DNA from: Gracilimonas sp965227215
Lineage (GTDB): Bacteria; Bacteroidota; Rhodothermia; Balneolales; Balneolaceae
Assembly (NCBI GenBank): GCA_965227215.1
Contig: OZ245729.1
Span: forward strand, 62,001 to 126,000
Length of the DNA: 64,000 nt
Reading direction: 5' to 3'
Each line of letters opens with the position of its first letter. Within the stretch, counting starts at the first letter, position 1. Below the pieces are notes generated by a model, which saw only the letters and a list, made by a program, of their open reading frames with translations, did no database searches and was not told where the DNA came from. The translations under genes and the position numbers were made by a program. Positions 41,918 through 50,003 of the stretch are shown piece after piece.

Positions 41918-42994
41918 TTATGAAACACCTAGATTCCCATTCATATGATCTAAAACCTGCCCATCTTCGGTATGGTATTCCCGCATCAGATCGGCGGTAA
42001 GGCAGGAATGAATAGGGAAGATCTTAATAGTTTCTCCAATGTTGAGTTTACTAAACACATCAGGGCTGCATTGTATGATGCCGTGTTCTTGGGAAAGACT
42101 TTTTACATAGGTTTCTTCCGAGAGATACTTGAGAACCGGTTCCCCAAAGCTCGCATAATCATCTAATTGGATGGATTCTTTTGAAAAATGAACGGCTCCA
42201 CCATGAATAAGCACCTGATTACGGTCGCTGAATTTTTCTATAACCGGACATTCCATATAAACAGCAATCTCATTAGGGGTACAGGAACCGATTTGAACCT
42301 GCATCCAGTCGTAAAACACAAAATTACCGGGGCTTATTTGAGTTGCAGGACCAAAATCATCCAGCACGCTACAGGAGGGAGTGTCGCCAAAGCAAATGGG
42401 AAGATCAGGGAAATGCGACCTGAGCGCTTCTAATTTCTGAAGAGCTTCCCTGGTGATTTTCTCAACCTCAGCTGAAGACCTGGCTTTATACGTATGTCCC
42501 GCATGGCAATAAAAACCGGCGGGGTAGCAATGGTCAGAGTTTTCAATGGTACTCAATAAAGATTTGATACGATCCAACTCTGAAACCGGAACTCCGCTTC
42601 GTCCATACTCTGGGTCAATTTCAATATACAAGCCGAGATCGTGCTCTAACTTCTGATCGAGATTATGAACCACTTCCTCCGATATGACCAGAGTTTTAAG
42701 CGAGGCCAGCTTGCAAATCTCATTATAAGATTCATGCGCTAACACATTGGCAGGGAATGCAATAGTAATATCATCCCATCCATCATTAAGAAAGAATTCA
42801 GCCATTTTTAAGGAAGAAACGGTAATGCCACTCACCCCAAATTCACGAAAAATCCTACCTAAGGCTATGGACTGATGCGTCTTAAAATGAGGGCGAAACT
42901 CGACTCCGGCATTTTTTGCTTTAGATGACATTTGGGCAATATTGGACCGGACAATATCAAGATCAACGTAGAGGGTAGGGAAAGGTAAATTCAT
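41918..42994 (-). CDS. D-threonine aldolase / D-serine dehydratase-like PLP enzyme
   Basis: A 358-residue fold-type III PLP enzyme with an alanine-racemase-like N-terminal barrel and a DSD1-type C-terminal domain. The PLP lysine is in FRPHFKTHQS; YIEIDPEYGRSGVP, FYCHAGHTY and SCSVLDDFGPATQISPGNFVFYD lie in the barrel. The C-terminal HSCLTADLM supplies the His and Cys that bind the active-site metal in D-threonine aldolase and eukaryotic-type D-serine dehydratase. It would cleave D-threonine or deaminate D-serine; the sequence does not separate these. It starts three bases after the stop of the small barrel-like gene, so they are probably co-transcribed. Confidence 0.88.
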   Translation of the reverse strand: MNLPFPTLYVDLDIVRSNIAQMSSKAKNAGVEFRPHFKTHQSIALGRIFREFGVSGITVSSLKMAEFFLNDGWDDITIAFPANVLAHESYNEICKLASLKTLVISEEVVHNLDQKLEHDLGLYIEIDPEYGRSGVPVSELDRIKSLLSTIENSDHCYPAGFYCHAGHTYKARSSAEVEKITREALQKLEALRSHFPDLPICFGDTPSCSVLDDFGPATQISPGNFVFYDWMQVQIGSCTPNEIAVYMECPVIEKFSDRNQVLIHGGAVHFSKESIQLDDYASFGEPVLKYLSEETYVKSLSQEHGIIQCSPDVFSKLNIGETIKIFPIHSCLTADLMREYHTEDGQVLDHMNGNLGVS

Positions 42995-42997
42995 AAA

Positions 42998-43540
42998 TCA
43001 ATTAAAAATATATCCAAATGAAAAACCAAAATGCGGGTAGAATTTATTTCCGGACAAAATAGGAGTAAATGCAATTCTGATTGTAATATTTTCTTTATTA
43101 GGAAGTATCCGATACCCAACTGTTCCGGTCAATGCCGGGTAATCGGGTAAACCCGGCCTTATATTACGGTCATTGATGGAAAGCACTACTCCAAGTCCGG
43201 TTTCTAAACGATGGACACCATCACCGAAATAATAGTTACCCATGCCTACCAGCAAAAAGCTTTGTGAGAATTCATCGTTACGCTGGTCGTTCGGTAGTTC
43301 ATCCGGGTCTCTCGTATCAAAATAAGGAGTGATCCCAAAACGAAATCCGATATTCTCTTTTCCTATGTAATCATAATTCAATGAATAGGTATAAGCATTT
43401 CCTAACAAGTCAAGATAAACAGATGATATGGGAGGTTTACGGTCCGGTATTTCTTTTTTGGGCTCCTCAAATTTTATTTGTGAAAGAGCCATGGGATGTA
43501 CACAAAGGGAAATTGCTGCAAGTAAGTAAAAGAATTTCAT
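42998..43540 (-). CDS. Small secreted, probably outer-membrane protein
   Basis: A 180-residue protein with a signal peptide (about 1-20, ending MALSQ) that I do not recognise. After a Pro/Glu/Lys-rich linker, the chain alternates short strands: VYLDLLGNAYTYSLNYDYI, NIGFRFGITPYFDT, FLLVGMGNYYFGDG, RLETGLGVVLSI, ALTGTVGYRI, ITIRIAFTPIL, and the final PHFGFSFGYIFN. This eight-strand pattern with a C-terminal aromatic-rich strand suggests a small outer-membrane barrel of the OmpW/OmpA-like size class. The link to the downstream aldolase-like gene is only by adjacency. Confidence 0.7.
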   Translation of the reverse strand: MKFFYLLAAISLCVHPMALSQIKFEEPKKEIPDRKPPISSVYLDLLGNAYTYSLNYDYIGKENIGFRFGITPYFDTRDPDELPNDQRNDEFSQSFLLVGMGNYYFGDGVHRLETGLGVVLSINDRNIRPGLPDYPALTGTVGYRILPNKENITIRIAFTPILSGNKFYPHFGFSFGYIFN

Positions 43541-43590
43541 ATAAAATCAGAATTTACAGTTAGCTACTCTGTAGTTAACCTACTCAAATT

Positions 43591-44439
43591 TTAATTATTT
43601 CCTTTATCATTTAATCGTTCTTTCAGAATCTCGACTCGATCTGATTCACTCAAACCATCCTCAAAATCAAAAAGCGCTTGCTCCCAGGACCCATAAACCG
43701 GGTTGGGCAGGATAAACCATCGTCGCCCAAACCATTCGCTGTTTTCCTTAACAAGTTCGGTTCGCTTTTTTTGAGTGATATCCTTAGCGGGCATGAAATC
43801 ATTTAAATCATCCCCGATAACCATGACCACTCGATAGTTTTCTTCCACTTGTTGGCGGCGCTCTGTTTTAGAGGAACTCCACCCGGGTTCTTCGCCGTTT
43901 GTCATGATGTTGTCTATGGAATTAGAAACGGGAAATCCTTCATCAATCAGATTTTGGCGGGTAGCTTCTTCCACTTCATAACCGCGGTTGGTGATATAGA
44001 AAATGGTTACGCCGCGATTGGCTGCATAGTTGGCAAACTCTACCGCACCGGGAATAGCCTCTGCGTTAGCTTCTTTACACCATGCATTCCAGTCTTCGGT
44101 ATTAAAATCCTTGCCCTGTTTTATCATCCGCGCCTGAAATGGGGAATTATCCAGAACCGTCTCGTCTACGTCCATGATAATAGCAGGAGGGAGTTTCATG
44201 AAGTTCTCGCTTTCTTCCTGATTCAAAGAAGCTGTCCAGAATGAATCTTCGAGTGGAAGGGGGAGGGTTCGCATGGCCGTGGCGTAGGTTTGCATGGTTA
44301 TAGCGTCATACTCGGCCGCATTTTGAACCCACAGGGTAGCTTGAGTGGTGGGGTTATCGGGTAAGGTAGTTTGTTGAACCGTGCTACAGGAAGCAAAAAA
44401 TAGGGCATACAGAATAAAAGTGTGTTTCAGGTAGTGCAT
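43591..44439 (-). CDS. 5'-nucleotidase/acid phosphatase, lipoprotein e(P4) family
   Basis: A 282-residue class C HAD phosphatase anchored as a lipoprotein: lipobox LFFASC near residue 18, and the HAD motif 1 IIMDVDETVLDNS (DxDxT). FQARMIKQGKDFNTEDWNAW, ITNRG (motif 2) and VMVIGDDLNDFM (motif 4) follow. In Haemophilus, e(P4) dephosphorylates NMN and other nucleotides at the outer membrane; here a nucleotide-salvage or general phosphatase role is likely. A Bacteroidota-type promoter lies about 30 bases upstream, on the divergent side facing the RimB-like gene. Confidence 0.92.
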   Translation of the reverse strand: MHYLKHTFILYALFFASCSTVQQTTLPDNPTTQATLWVQNAAEYDAITMQTYATAMRTLPLPLEDSFWTASLNQEESENFMKLPPAIIMDVDETVLDNSPFQARMIKQGKDFNTEDWNAWCKEANAEAIPGAVEFANYAANRGVTIFYITNRGYEVEEATRQNLIDEGFPVSNSIDNIMTNGEEPGWSSSKTERRQQVEENYRVVMVIGDDLNDFMPAKDITQKKRTELVKENSEWFGRRWFILPNPVYGSWEQALFDFEDGLSESDRVEILKERLNDKGNN

Positions 44440-44465
44440 AAAAGAAGTTTCTTTGAGCTTTTTGC

Positions 44466-44499
44466 CAAAGATAGGAAAACGAAACCAGAGCTAAACAAA
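44466..44499 (-). promoter_or_regulatory. Candidate promoter of the e(P4)-type phosphatase gene
   Basis: On the minus strand, TTTG (44496-44499) and TATCTTTG (44466-44473) match the Bacteroidota -33 and -7 elements with a 22-base spacer, slightly longer than the usual 19-21. The -7 lies 26 bases before the ATG. Confidence 0.45.
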
Positions 44500-44550
44500 T
44501 TAAAATGGAAATGTGATAAGGGCTATAAAACCTGTATTTTTGGAAATCCT

Positions 44551-45006
44551 ATGAACACATCCAACCCAAAAATTATTGGTCGTATCGAACTGGTAAATTT
44601 ACCGGAATGGAATTTCACCGATCTGGAAGCCAAAATTGATACCGGGGCTTTTACTTCGAGTCTGCACTGCCATCATTTGGAGCCTTTCGAAAAGGAAGGG
44701 CAGTCCTGGATTCGTTTTTATTTGCTTGACCCGGACCATGAGGCGTACAATGAGCAGATGCTTGAAATGCCGGTTTTTGATAGGCGGGAAGTCAAAAGTT
44801 CGAACGGAGAAATAGAACACCGTTACTTCATTCAGACTAAGATTGAGTTTTTCGGTTCAGTTTATACCATCGAATTCTCGCTCACTGATCGTTCTGCTAT
44901 GAAGTACCCACTTTTAATCGGTAGAAAATTCCTGAAAAAAGGCCCATTTATGGTGGATGTTACAAGTAAAAATCTTTCAAAGACTATAAAGAACAAGGAC
45001 TCTTAA
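44551..45006 (+). CDS. RimB-like (ATP-dependent zinc protease family) retropepsin-fold protein
   Basis: A 151-residue protein of the family named ATP-dependent zinc protease, which by fold is a retroviral-type aspartic protease. The active-site triad region is EAKIDTGAFTSSLHCHH (DTG). YFIQTKIEFFGSVYTIEFSLTDRSAMKYPLLIGRKFL (in pieces) matches the second flap and the GRxFL motif. An open frame extends further upstream, but the ATG at 44551 gives the family length. RimB of pseudomonads belongs here and acts with RimK on poly-glutamate tails of ribosomal protein S6. The rimK-like gene follows after three bases, which supports that role. Confidence 0.88.
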   Translation: MNTSNPKIIGRIELVNLPEWNFTDLEAKIDTGAFTSSLHCHHLEPFEKEGQSWIRFYLLDPDHEAYNEQMLEMPVFDRREVKSSNGEIEHRYFIQTKIEFFGSVYTIEFSLTDRSAMKYPLLIGRKFLKKGPFMVDVTSKNLSKTIKNKDS

Positions 45007-45009
45007 ATA

Positions 45010-45933
45010 ATGAGAATAGGAATTCTTTCCAGAAACAAATCTCTGTACTCTACATCACGTTTGGTGGAAGCGGCCGAAGAAAAGGGGCATGACGTGGAAG
45101 TGATTGACCACCTGAAGTGTGATATCGTGATAGAGCAGGACAACCCCAAAATATATTATAAAAGTGAGAGGATCGATTATCTGGATGCCATCATTCCACG
45201 CATCGGGGCATCGGTTACATTTTATGGAGCGGCTGTAGTCCGCCAGTTTGAAATGATGGAAGTGTTCAGCGCTGTGCATTCACAAGCACTGGTTCGGTCC
45301 AGAGATAAACTTCGCAGCCTTCAGCTGCTGGCCAGCTCCGGTGTGGGGCTGCCTAAAACGGTATTTACCAATTATTCTAAAGAGGTAAAAAAACTGATTG
45401 AATCGGTTGGCGGAGCACCGCTTATTGTGAAATTACTGGAAGGTACGCAGGGGCATGGTGTGGTACTGGGGCCGACCAAGAAAGCGGCTGAATCCATCAT
45501 TGAAGCCTTTCATGCTATGAAAGCCCGTGTTATTGTTCAGGAGTTTATATCAGAATCCAAAGGGGCAGATATCCGTGCTTTCGTTGTAGATGGTAAAGTA
45601 GTTGGTGCTATGAAACGGCAGGGGAAAGAGGGAGAGTTTCGTTCTAACTTACACCAGGGAGGAACCGGAGAACTCATTAAGCTCACCAAGAGTGAAAAAG
45701 ATGCCGCATTAACTGCCGCCCGGGCTATGGATCTTCAAATTGCCGGTGTCGATATGCTGCAATCCGATCGCGGTCCTTTGATTTTGGAAGTAAACTCGTC
45801 TCCGGGACTGGAAGGGATTGAAAAAACCACCAAAAAGGATATTGCTGCTACAATCATACGCTATATTGAAAAAGCGGTAGAAATGCGTCAAAAAAATCCC
45901 GCCCGCAAGAAAAAAGCGAAGAAGCATGCCTGA
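45010..45933 (+). CDS. rimK: RimK-type ATP-grasp ligase (S6 glutamylase family)
   Basis: A 307-residue ATP-grasp ligase that, in RimK, adds glutamates to the C-terminus of ribosomal protein S6. The N-terminal domain carries MRIGILSRNKSLYSTSRL and DYLDAIIPRIGASVTFYG. The ATP-grasp core shows VKLLEGTQGHGVVLG, RVIVQEFISESKGADIRAFVVDGKVVGAMKRQ (in pieces), and the metal-binding end GVDMLQSDRGPLILEVNSSPGLEGIE. It is preceded by a RimB-like gene and followed, with an 8-base overlap, by an M14-type amidohydrolase, so the triplet is one unit. The C-terminus is strongly basic (Lys/Arg-rich), as in several RimK proteins. Confidence 0.93.
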   Translation: MRIGILSRNKSLYSTSRLVEAAEEKGHDVEVIDHLKCDIVIEQDNPKIYYKSERIDYLDAIIPRIGASVTFYGAAVVRQFEMMEVFSAVHSQALVRSRDKLRSLQLLASSGVGLPKTVFTNYSKEVKKLIESVGGAPLIVKLLEGTQGHGVVLGPTKKAAESIIEAFHAMKARVIVQEFISESKGADIRAFVVDGKVVGAMKRQGKEGEFRSNLHQGGTGELIKLTKSEKDAALTAARAMDLQIAGVDMLQSDRGPLILEVNSSPGLEGIEKTTKKDIAATIIRYIEKAVEMRQKNPARKKKAKKHA

Positions 45934-46870
45934 GTTTATAACCATTAATAAGCAGAAAATTGGGCTTGGGGAGCAAAAGATAGTTAATCTCAATATTGCC
46001 CGGTTGCCAACTTATACGAGTATTGATTTACCGGTATTGGTTTATCGTGCTCCGGAAGATGGCCCGGTTTTGTTGCTTACCGGTGGGCTCCACGGAGACG
46101 AAGTTAATGGCGTTGAAATCGTTCGCCGAATGATTGAACGTGAAATCGTTGTACCGGAGAAAGGGACTGTTATCGCCATCCCGATTGTGAACATTTACGG
46201 TTTTATTCAGAACTCACGTGGACTGCCGGACGGAAAAGATATCAATCGAAGTTTTCCGGGTGCTAAAGGCGGATCGCTTGCTAAATTGCTGGCTCATACG
46301 CTGATGAAGGAGATTATTCCGGAGGTGGACTGTGGCATTGATTTTCACACCGGAGGAGCTGCCCGGGCTAATTACCCACAGATTCGTTGCTCATTCAAGA
46401 TAAAGAAAGCCAAAGAACTGGCAGCAGCGATGGGTGCTCCGGTTATGATGCATTCATCTTTGATCTCAAAATCCTTCCGGAGTGCGGCTCATAAAAAAGG
46501 AAAGGAAATCCTGGTGTATGAAACCGGGGAATCGCTTCGTTACGACGAAACCGGCATTGAGGAAGGAATTGACGGCACGCAAAGGCTCATGAAACACCTG
46601 GGAATGATTAAGAATGCTCCCGAGCCTAATGACACAAAAGTATTTAATAGCTCTACATGGATACGGACCAAAAATGCCGGCTTATTTATCACCAAAGCCG
46701 AGCTTGGAGAGGAGTTCAACAAGCGACAGGTACTGGGATCTATAAAAGACCCATATGGAGAACTAAACTCCCGCGTTGTAGCTCCACATGACGGCATGGT
46801 GATTGGTCTAAATAATTGCCCTGTAGTAAATAAGGGCGATGCCCTAATTCATTTTGCATATAACAAATAA
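45926..46870 (+). CDS. Succinylglutamate desuccinylase/aspartoacylase family protein
   Basis: A 314-residue zinc-dependent M14-type hydrolase. The first metal motif is GGLHGDEVNGVEIVRRM (HxxE), the second is GIDFHTGG (His), and catalytic Glu candidates lie in LVYETGESLRYDETGIE. The C-terminal small beta domain reads RVVAPHDGMVIGLNNCPVVNKGDALIHFAY, resembling a biotinyl/lipoyl-like hammerhead found in this family. Named members remove acyl groups from N-acyl amino acids. Here the coupling to RimB-like and RimK genes (8-base overlap with rimK) hints at processing of glutamylated products, but that is inference. Confidence 0.88.
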   Translation: MPEFITINKQKIGLGEQKIVNLNIARLPTYTSIDLPVLVYRAPEDGPVLLLTGGLHGDEVNGVEIVRRMIEREIVVPEKGTVIAIPIVNIYGFIQNSRGLPDGKDINRSFPGAKGGSLAKLLAHTLMKEIIPEVDCGIDFHTGGAARANYPQIRCSFKIKKAKELAAAMGAPVMMHSSLISKSFRSAAHKKGKEILVYETGESLRYDETGIEEGIDGTQRLMKHLGMIKNAPEPNDTKVFNSSTWIRTKNAGLFITKAELGEEFNKRQVLGSIKDPYGELNSRVVAPHDGMVIGLNNCPVVNKGDALIHFAYNK

Positions 46871-46882
46871 CTAACTGATACC

Positions 46883-47230
46883 TTGGAAATAGATCTATTA
46901 TTTACCGCCATTAAACCTTCCGACTGGAAGAATGTATCCGACAACGGAAGCTTTAGTCCTGATTCAATTGAAGAGTCTGGTTACGTTCGTTCTTTTACAG
47001 GCGAAAATGCTGAAGAAGTCATTAATCATTACTTTGAAGGAGAAGAACGGCTGCTCTTGATTGTTTTTGATCCGCTTCGAATTCAAACACCCATAAAGCA
47101 TATCAAAGAAGACGGATTTAATTTTACAGCCATTCAGGGAGCAGTCTCCATTGATGCCATCATTGATAAAATTAAGCTGCGTTCTGATAAAAAAGGGAAG
47201 TTTTCACTCAACGTTAAACACTTCGATTGA
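46883..47230 (+). CDS. DUF952 domain-containing protein
   Basis: A 115-residue protein matching DUF952: a WKNVSDNGSFSPDSIEESGYVRSFTGENAEEVINHYF core (in pieces) and LLLIVFDPLRIQTPIKHIKEDGFNFTAIQGAVSIDAII (in pieces), the usual order of a turn-rich N-half and a substrate-facing H/Q-G C-half. The family has an unknown function, with a fold thought to bind nucleotide-like ligands. The start is a TTG at 46883, the only in-frame option with a sensible length. Its stop overlaps the TTG start of the lipid kinase gene. Confidence 0.75.
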   Translation: MEIDLLFTAIKPSDWKNVSDNGSFSPDSIEESGYVRSFTGENAEEVINHYFEGEERLLLIVFDPLRIQTPIKHIKEDGFNFTAIQGAVSIDAIIDKIKLRSDKKGKFSLNVKHFD

Positions 47231-48117
47231 GCAAGAAGCCTTCATATTGCTTCATTATAAACTGTGCATCCAATGCATTTCGAGCTGAGGCTTTCTTCAG
47301 AAACAATGAAGAAGAACTGAAAGTTAAATTTCCCAATACTTCCTTTGTATATATAAAGAAGGATGACTCCATCACGGAAATTGTACGCGAAAGATCGGTG
47401 GATCATACCCATATTGTAGCTTGCGGTGGAGATGGAACAGTGAACCGGGTGGCCAACGGGCTTATAGGTAGCGACTGCATTCTTGGAGTAATTCCCCTTG
47501 GCAGCGGTAATGATTTTGCCCAAAGCATTGGCTTGGATGGTAATTTCAACCGAAATGTTAAGGTACTGATCGGAGAAAAAACTAAGCGCATCGACGTAAT
47601 CAGCAGTGATTGGGGATACTTCCTAAATACTTTCGGGATTGGCGTAGACGGGCTGACCAATTATTATGCATCAAAGTCGGGCTTAAAAAGCGGTTTTTTG
47701 CGGTATTTTGTGGGAGGATTGAAAGCTTTATCGATATCTAAGCCCCTTAGAGCCGAAATTTCTATTTCAGGTCGAACTGAGGTTATTGAACAGCAAGTTT
47801 GGATGATAGCCGTAGCAAATGGAAAGTCTGAAGGAGGGAAGTATCAAATTTCTCCGTCGTCAGTAAACTCTGACGGCAAAGTTGAGCTTATTGTGGTAAA
47901 GGCGGTTTCCCGGTTACGACTGATTCTTGAGTTTCTGAAGCTGTCATTTGGTTTCTCCTTCAACAAGCAGATCGTAGATAAATATTCGTTTACAGATTCT
48001 GTGACCATTTCAACAGAATATCCGCTTAAGTCACATGCTGATGGAGAACAAGTGCCTGAAAAAAACCATCACAAATTTTCGGTTTTACCTGAAGCTTTAA
48101 AAGTTATCACCGCTTAG
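47227..48117 (+). CDS. Diacylglycerol/lipid kinase family protein (YegS-like)
   Basis: A 296-residue DAGK-catalytic-domain kinase. The nucleotide loop is ACGGDGTVNRVANGL, followed by LGVIPLGSGNDFAQSIGL, the second family signature. A C-terminal beta-sandwich contains MIAVANGKSEGGKYQISPSSVNSDGKVELIVV (in pieces) and SHADGEQVP. Such enzymes phosphorylate diacylglycerol, phosphatidylglycerol or sphingoid lipids at the membrane; the exact lipid is unknown. The start is TTG at 47227, overlapping the DUF952 stop (TTGA), which implies translational coupling. Confidence 0.9.
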   Translation: MSKKPSYCFIINCASNAFRAEAFFRNNEEELKVKFPNTSFVYIKKDDSITEIVRERSVDHTHIVACGGDGTVNRVANGLIGSDCILGVIPLGSGNDFAQSIGLDGNFNRNVKVLIGEKTKRIDVISSDWGYFLNTFGIGVDGLTNYYASKSGLKSGFLRYFVGGLKALSISKPLRAEISISGRTEVIEQQVWMIAVANGKSEGGKYQISPSSVNSDGKVELIVVKAVSRLRLILEFLKLSFGFSFNKQIVDKYSFTDSVTISTEYPLKSHADGEQVPEKNHHKFSVLPEALKVITA

Positions 48118-48175
48118 AAAAGCCCTTCATACAATCTTCACTAATGCAGAGTACTCTATAGTAACTTCTAAATAG

Positions 48176-48183
48176 AAAGGAGG
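48176..48183 (+). promoter_or_regulatory. Strong Shine-Dalgarno sequence before the TonB gene
   Basis: AAAGGAGG sits five bases before the TonB-family ATG and is a near-perfect anti-16S match. Many genes in this window have no clear Shine-Dalgarno sequence, so this one stands out and fixes the start. Confidence 0.8.
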
Positions 48184-48188
48184 ATACT

Positions 48189-48872
48189 ATGAGAGGCCCG
48201 GTAAAAATAATCGACCGTAAGAACGATCTGAAACAAGGCTATTTGGTACGCCTGGAAATTGGCTTTATGCTTTCACTGCTCATTTTCATTTCCGCATCCA
48301 AGTTGACGATTAAACCTTCTGAAAACAGCAAAACAGTAATTATTGACAAGCAAGAGGTTGTTTTTATGGAAGAAATCGTGCAAACAAAACAAGAGGTTAA
48401 GGCTCCGCCGCCACCTCGCCCGATGATTCCCGTCGAAGTTCCTAACGATGAAATCATAGAAGATGAAATCATTGATCTTGATGCTGAACTGGATATGGAT
48501 GCGGCCATTATGGAATTGCCACCGCCACCTCCGAGAATGATTGAACAAGAGGAAGAAGAGGAGATCTTCGTAGTGGTGGAACAAATGCCGGAACTGATAG
48601 GTGGTTTGGCAGCCGTTCAAAAACACATTACGTATCCTGAAATGGCTCTGAAGGCCGGAATTGAAGGTCGCGTTGTGGTTCAATTCCTTATCGACAAGGA
48701 AGGAAATGTTGTTGATCCGGTTGTAGTGCGAGGAATTGGTGGTGGCTGTGATGAGGAAGCTCTGAAAGCAGTGAAGCAAGTAAAATTCAAACCGGGTAAA
48801 CAGCGAGGTCAGCCTGTGATAGTGCGCTACAGCTTGCCGGTTGCATTCAGGTTACAAGATACTAACAGCTGA
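48189..48872 (+). CDS. TonB family energy transducer
   Basis: TonB proteins carry proton-motive energy from ExbB/ExbD to outer-membrane receptors. This 227-residue protein has a short cytoplasmic N-terminus, one membrane anchor (about 22-40, FMLSLLIFISASKL), a Pro/Glu-rich periplasmic spacer with APPPPRPMIPVE and LPPPPPRMIEQEEEEE, and the TonB C-terminal domain (about 150-222: HITYPEMALKAGIEGRVVVQFLIDKEGNVVDPVVVRGIGGGCDEEALKAVK in pieces). The ending VRYSLPVAFRL is typical. No exbBD genes lie beside it, so it may serve an unlinked complex or act as an orphan TonB. Confidence 0.92.
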   Translation: MRGPVKIIDRKNDLKQGYLVRLEIGFMLSLLIFISASKLTIKPSENSKTVIIDKQEVVFMEEIVQTKQEVKAPPPPRPMIPVEVPNDEIIEDEIIDLDAELDMDAAIMELPPPPPRMIEQEEEEEIFVVVEQMPELIGGLAAVQKHITYPEMALKAGIEGRVVVQFLIDKEGNVVDPVVVRGIGGGCDEEALKAVKQVKFKPGKQRGQPVIVRYSLPVAFRLQDTNS

Positions 48873-48932
48873 ATTCGTAACGAATATTAGTCTAATCATA
48901 CAAGTAGGATAAACAGTCCTGATCAGAAATGC

Positions 48933-49307
48933 TCAGGACTCGTTTGCTGCGAGGCGGTGGATGGTACTTTTCAGTTCATCGAAACTAACCGGCTTTATAA
49001 GGTAATCCATGAAATCCGTAGTTTTAGCTCGTTCGCGGTTTAACGGATCTGAGTTTCCGGTGATATAGATAACAGGTACGTCATTTGATTTTTCCCGAAG
49101 GGCAGTCATAGCATCAATTCCGTCAACCTCATCTTCAAGCATGATGTCCATCAAAACCAGGTCGGGATTCAGAGCTTCAATTTTGTCAATTGCTTCCTGA
49201 CCTTTTGTGATAATTTCGAGAACCTCATAGTTCAATCGTTCGATCATTTTTGAAAGAAGCAGGGATAAAACTTTATCGTCATCGTCTTCAACTATAATAA
49301 TTTTCAT
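48933..49307 (-). CDS. Single-domain response regulator
   Basis: A 124-residue CheY-like receiver: acidic cluster VEDDDDK near the N-terminus, phosphoacceptor Asp53 in LVLMDIMLEDEVDG, Thr in IYITGN and the conserved Lys in LIKPVSFDEL. No output domain and no adjacent kinase gene are present, so it is an orphan receiver that may be phosphorylated by a distant hybrid kinase. An inverted repeat AGTCCTG/CAGGACT (48915-48940) overlaps its stop codon in the convergent gap with the TonB gene. The 226-base gap beyond its start (49308-49533) is AT-rich and shows nothing I can name. Confidence 0.88.
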   Translation of the reverse strand: MKIIIVEDDDDKVLSLLLSKMIERLNYEVLEIITKGQEAIDKIEALNPDLVLMDIMLEDEVDGIDAMTALREKSNDVPVIYITGNSDPLNRERAKTTDFMDYLIKPVSFDELKSTIHRLAANES

Positions 49308-49533
49308 GCCACGCTAAGATATTTTATTTGTATTCACAGACCCAACATGTTATCGACAAGGTAAGAAGATTTTATAAGCTCATTATAATTATAATAATGT
49401 AATTAAAATATAAGCTGCTGTTCATATAATTTATATTATGTAAAGTACGCTTATTGTTCTGATATAGACCTCTTCCCTTTATTAACAATGTGCTTTGAAC
49501 CCAACTACTAAAATGCTTTTCAAAAAGTGATTG

Positions 49534-49986
49534 CTACAAGCTGGCAAGTACTTCTTGTACTTTAGAAAAGTTCGGTATTTTGCCTGAGTCTTCAAGTATT
49601 TCCTGGTAGGCAATTCTTCCCTCTTTATTAATAACAAATACCGATCGCTTGGGTACGCCTTTCATTCCGAAGTAATTCTCATATAATGAGTCGTACTTTG
49701 CGCTTACTTCTTTATTGAAGTCGCTTAGAAGCGAAAAATTTAAATTGTTTGCTTCTTTGAATGCCTTTAAAGTGAAAAAACTGTCTGCGCTTATAGCGAG
49801 AACTTCAGCATCCAAAGAATTATATATCTTCAGGTTGTCTCTGGTTGAGCAAAGTTCTTTTGTGCAAACTCCGCTAAAAGCCAGCGGGAAAAAAAGCAGA
49901 ACTACATTCTTCTCACCTCTGAAATCAGATAATGAAACGTCTTCATTCTTGGTGTTTTTCAGTGTGAAATCCGGGGCCGTTTCCAT
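49534..49986 (-). CDS. Thioredoxin-dependent peroxiredoxin (AhpE/BCP-like)
   Basis: A 150-residue peroxiredoxin. The peroxidatic site is FFPLAFSGVCTKELC with Cys41; Pro34 and Ser38 fill the PxxxT/SxxC motif, and Cys46 five residues later is the likely resolving cysteine, the layout of BCP/PrxQ enzymes. The conserved Arg lies in KRSVFVINKEGRIAY. It reduces hydroperoxides using thioredoxin or a similar donor. It is the last gene of a minus-strand run that starts with nuoI, with a 17-base gap from the membrane protein gene before it. Confidence 0.93.
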   Translation of the reverse strand: METAPDFTLKNTKNEDVSLSDFRGEKNVVLLFFPLAFSGVCTKELCSTRDNLKIYNSLDAEVLAISADSFFTLKAFKEANNLNFSLLSDFNKEVSAKYDSLYENYFGMKGVPKRSVFVINKEGRIAYQEILEDSGKIPNFSKVQEVLASL

Positions 49987-50003
49987 GTACCTGCTGCTTT
50001 TAG

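Noticed and set aside
48273..48779. Antisense open frame (168 codons) inside the TonB-family gene
   Set aside because: Shadow frame; the sense frame has the full TonB domain set and a strong Shine-Dalgarno sequence.
48915..48940. Terminator between the TonB and receiver genes
   Set aside because: AGTCCTG/CAGGACT forms a seven-base stem with a 12-base loop, but no T-tract follows on either strand and it overlaps the receiver stop codon.
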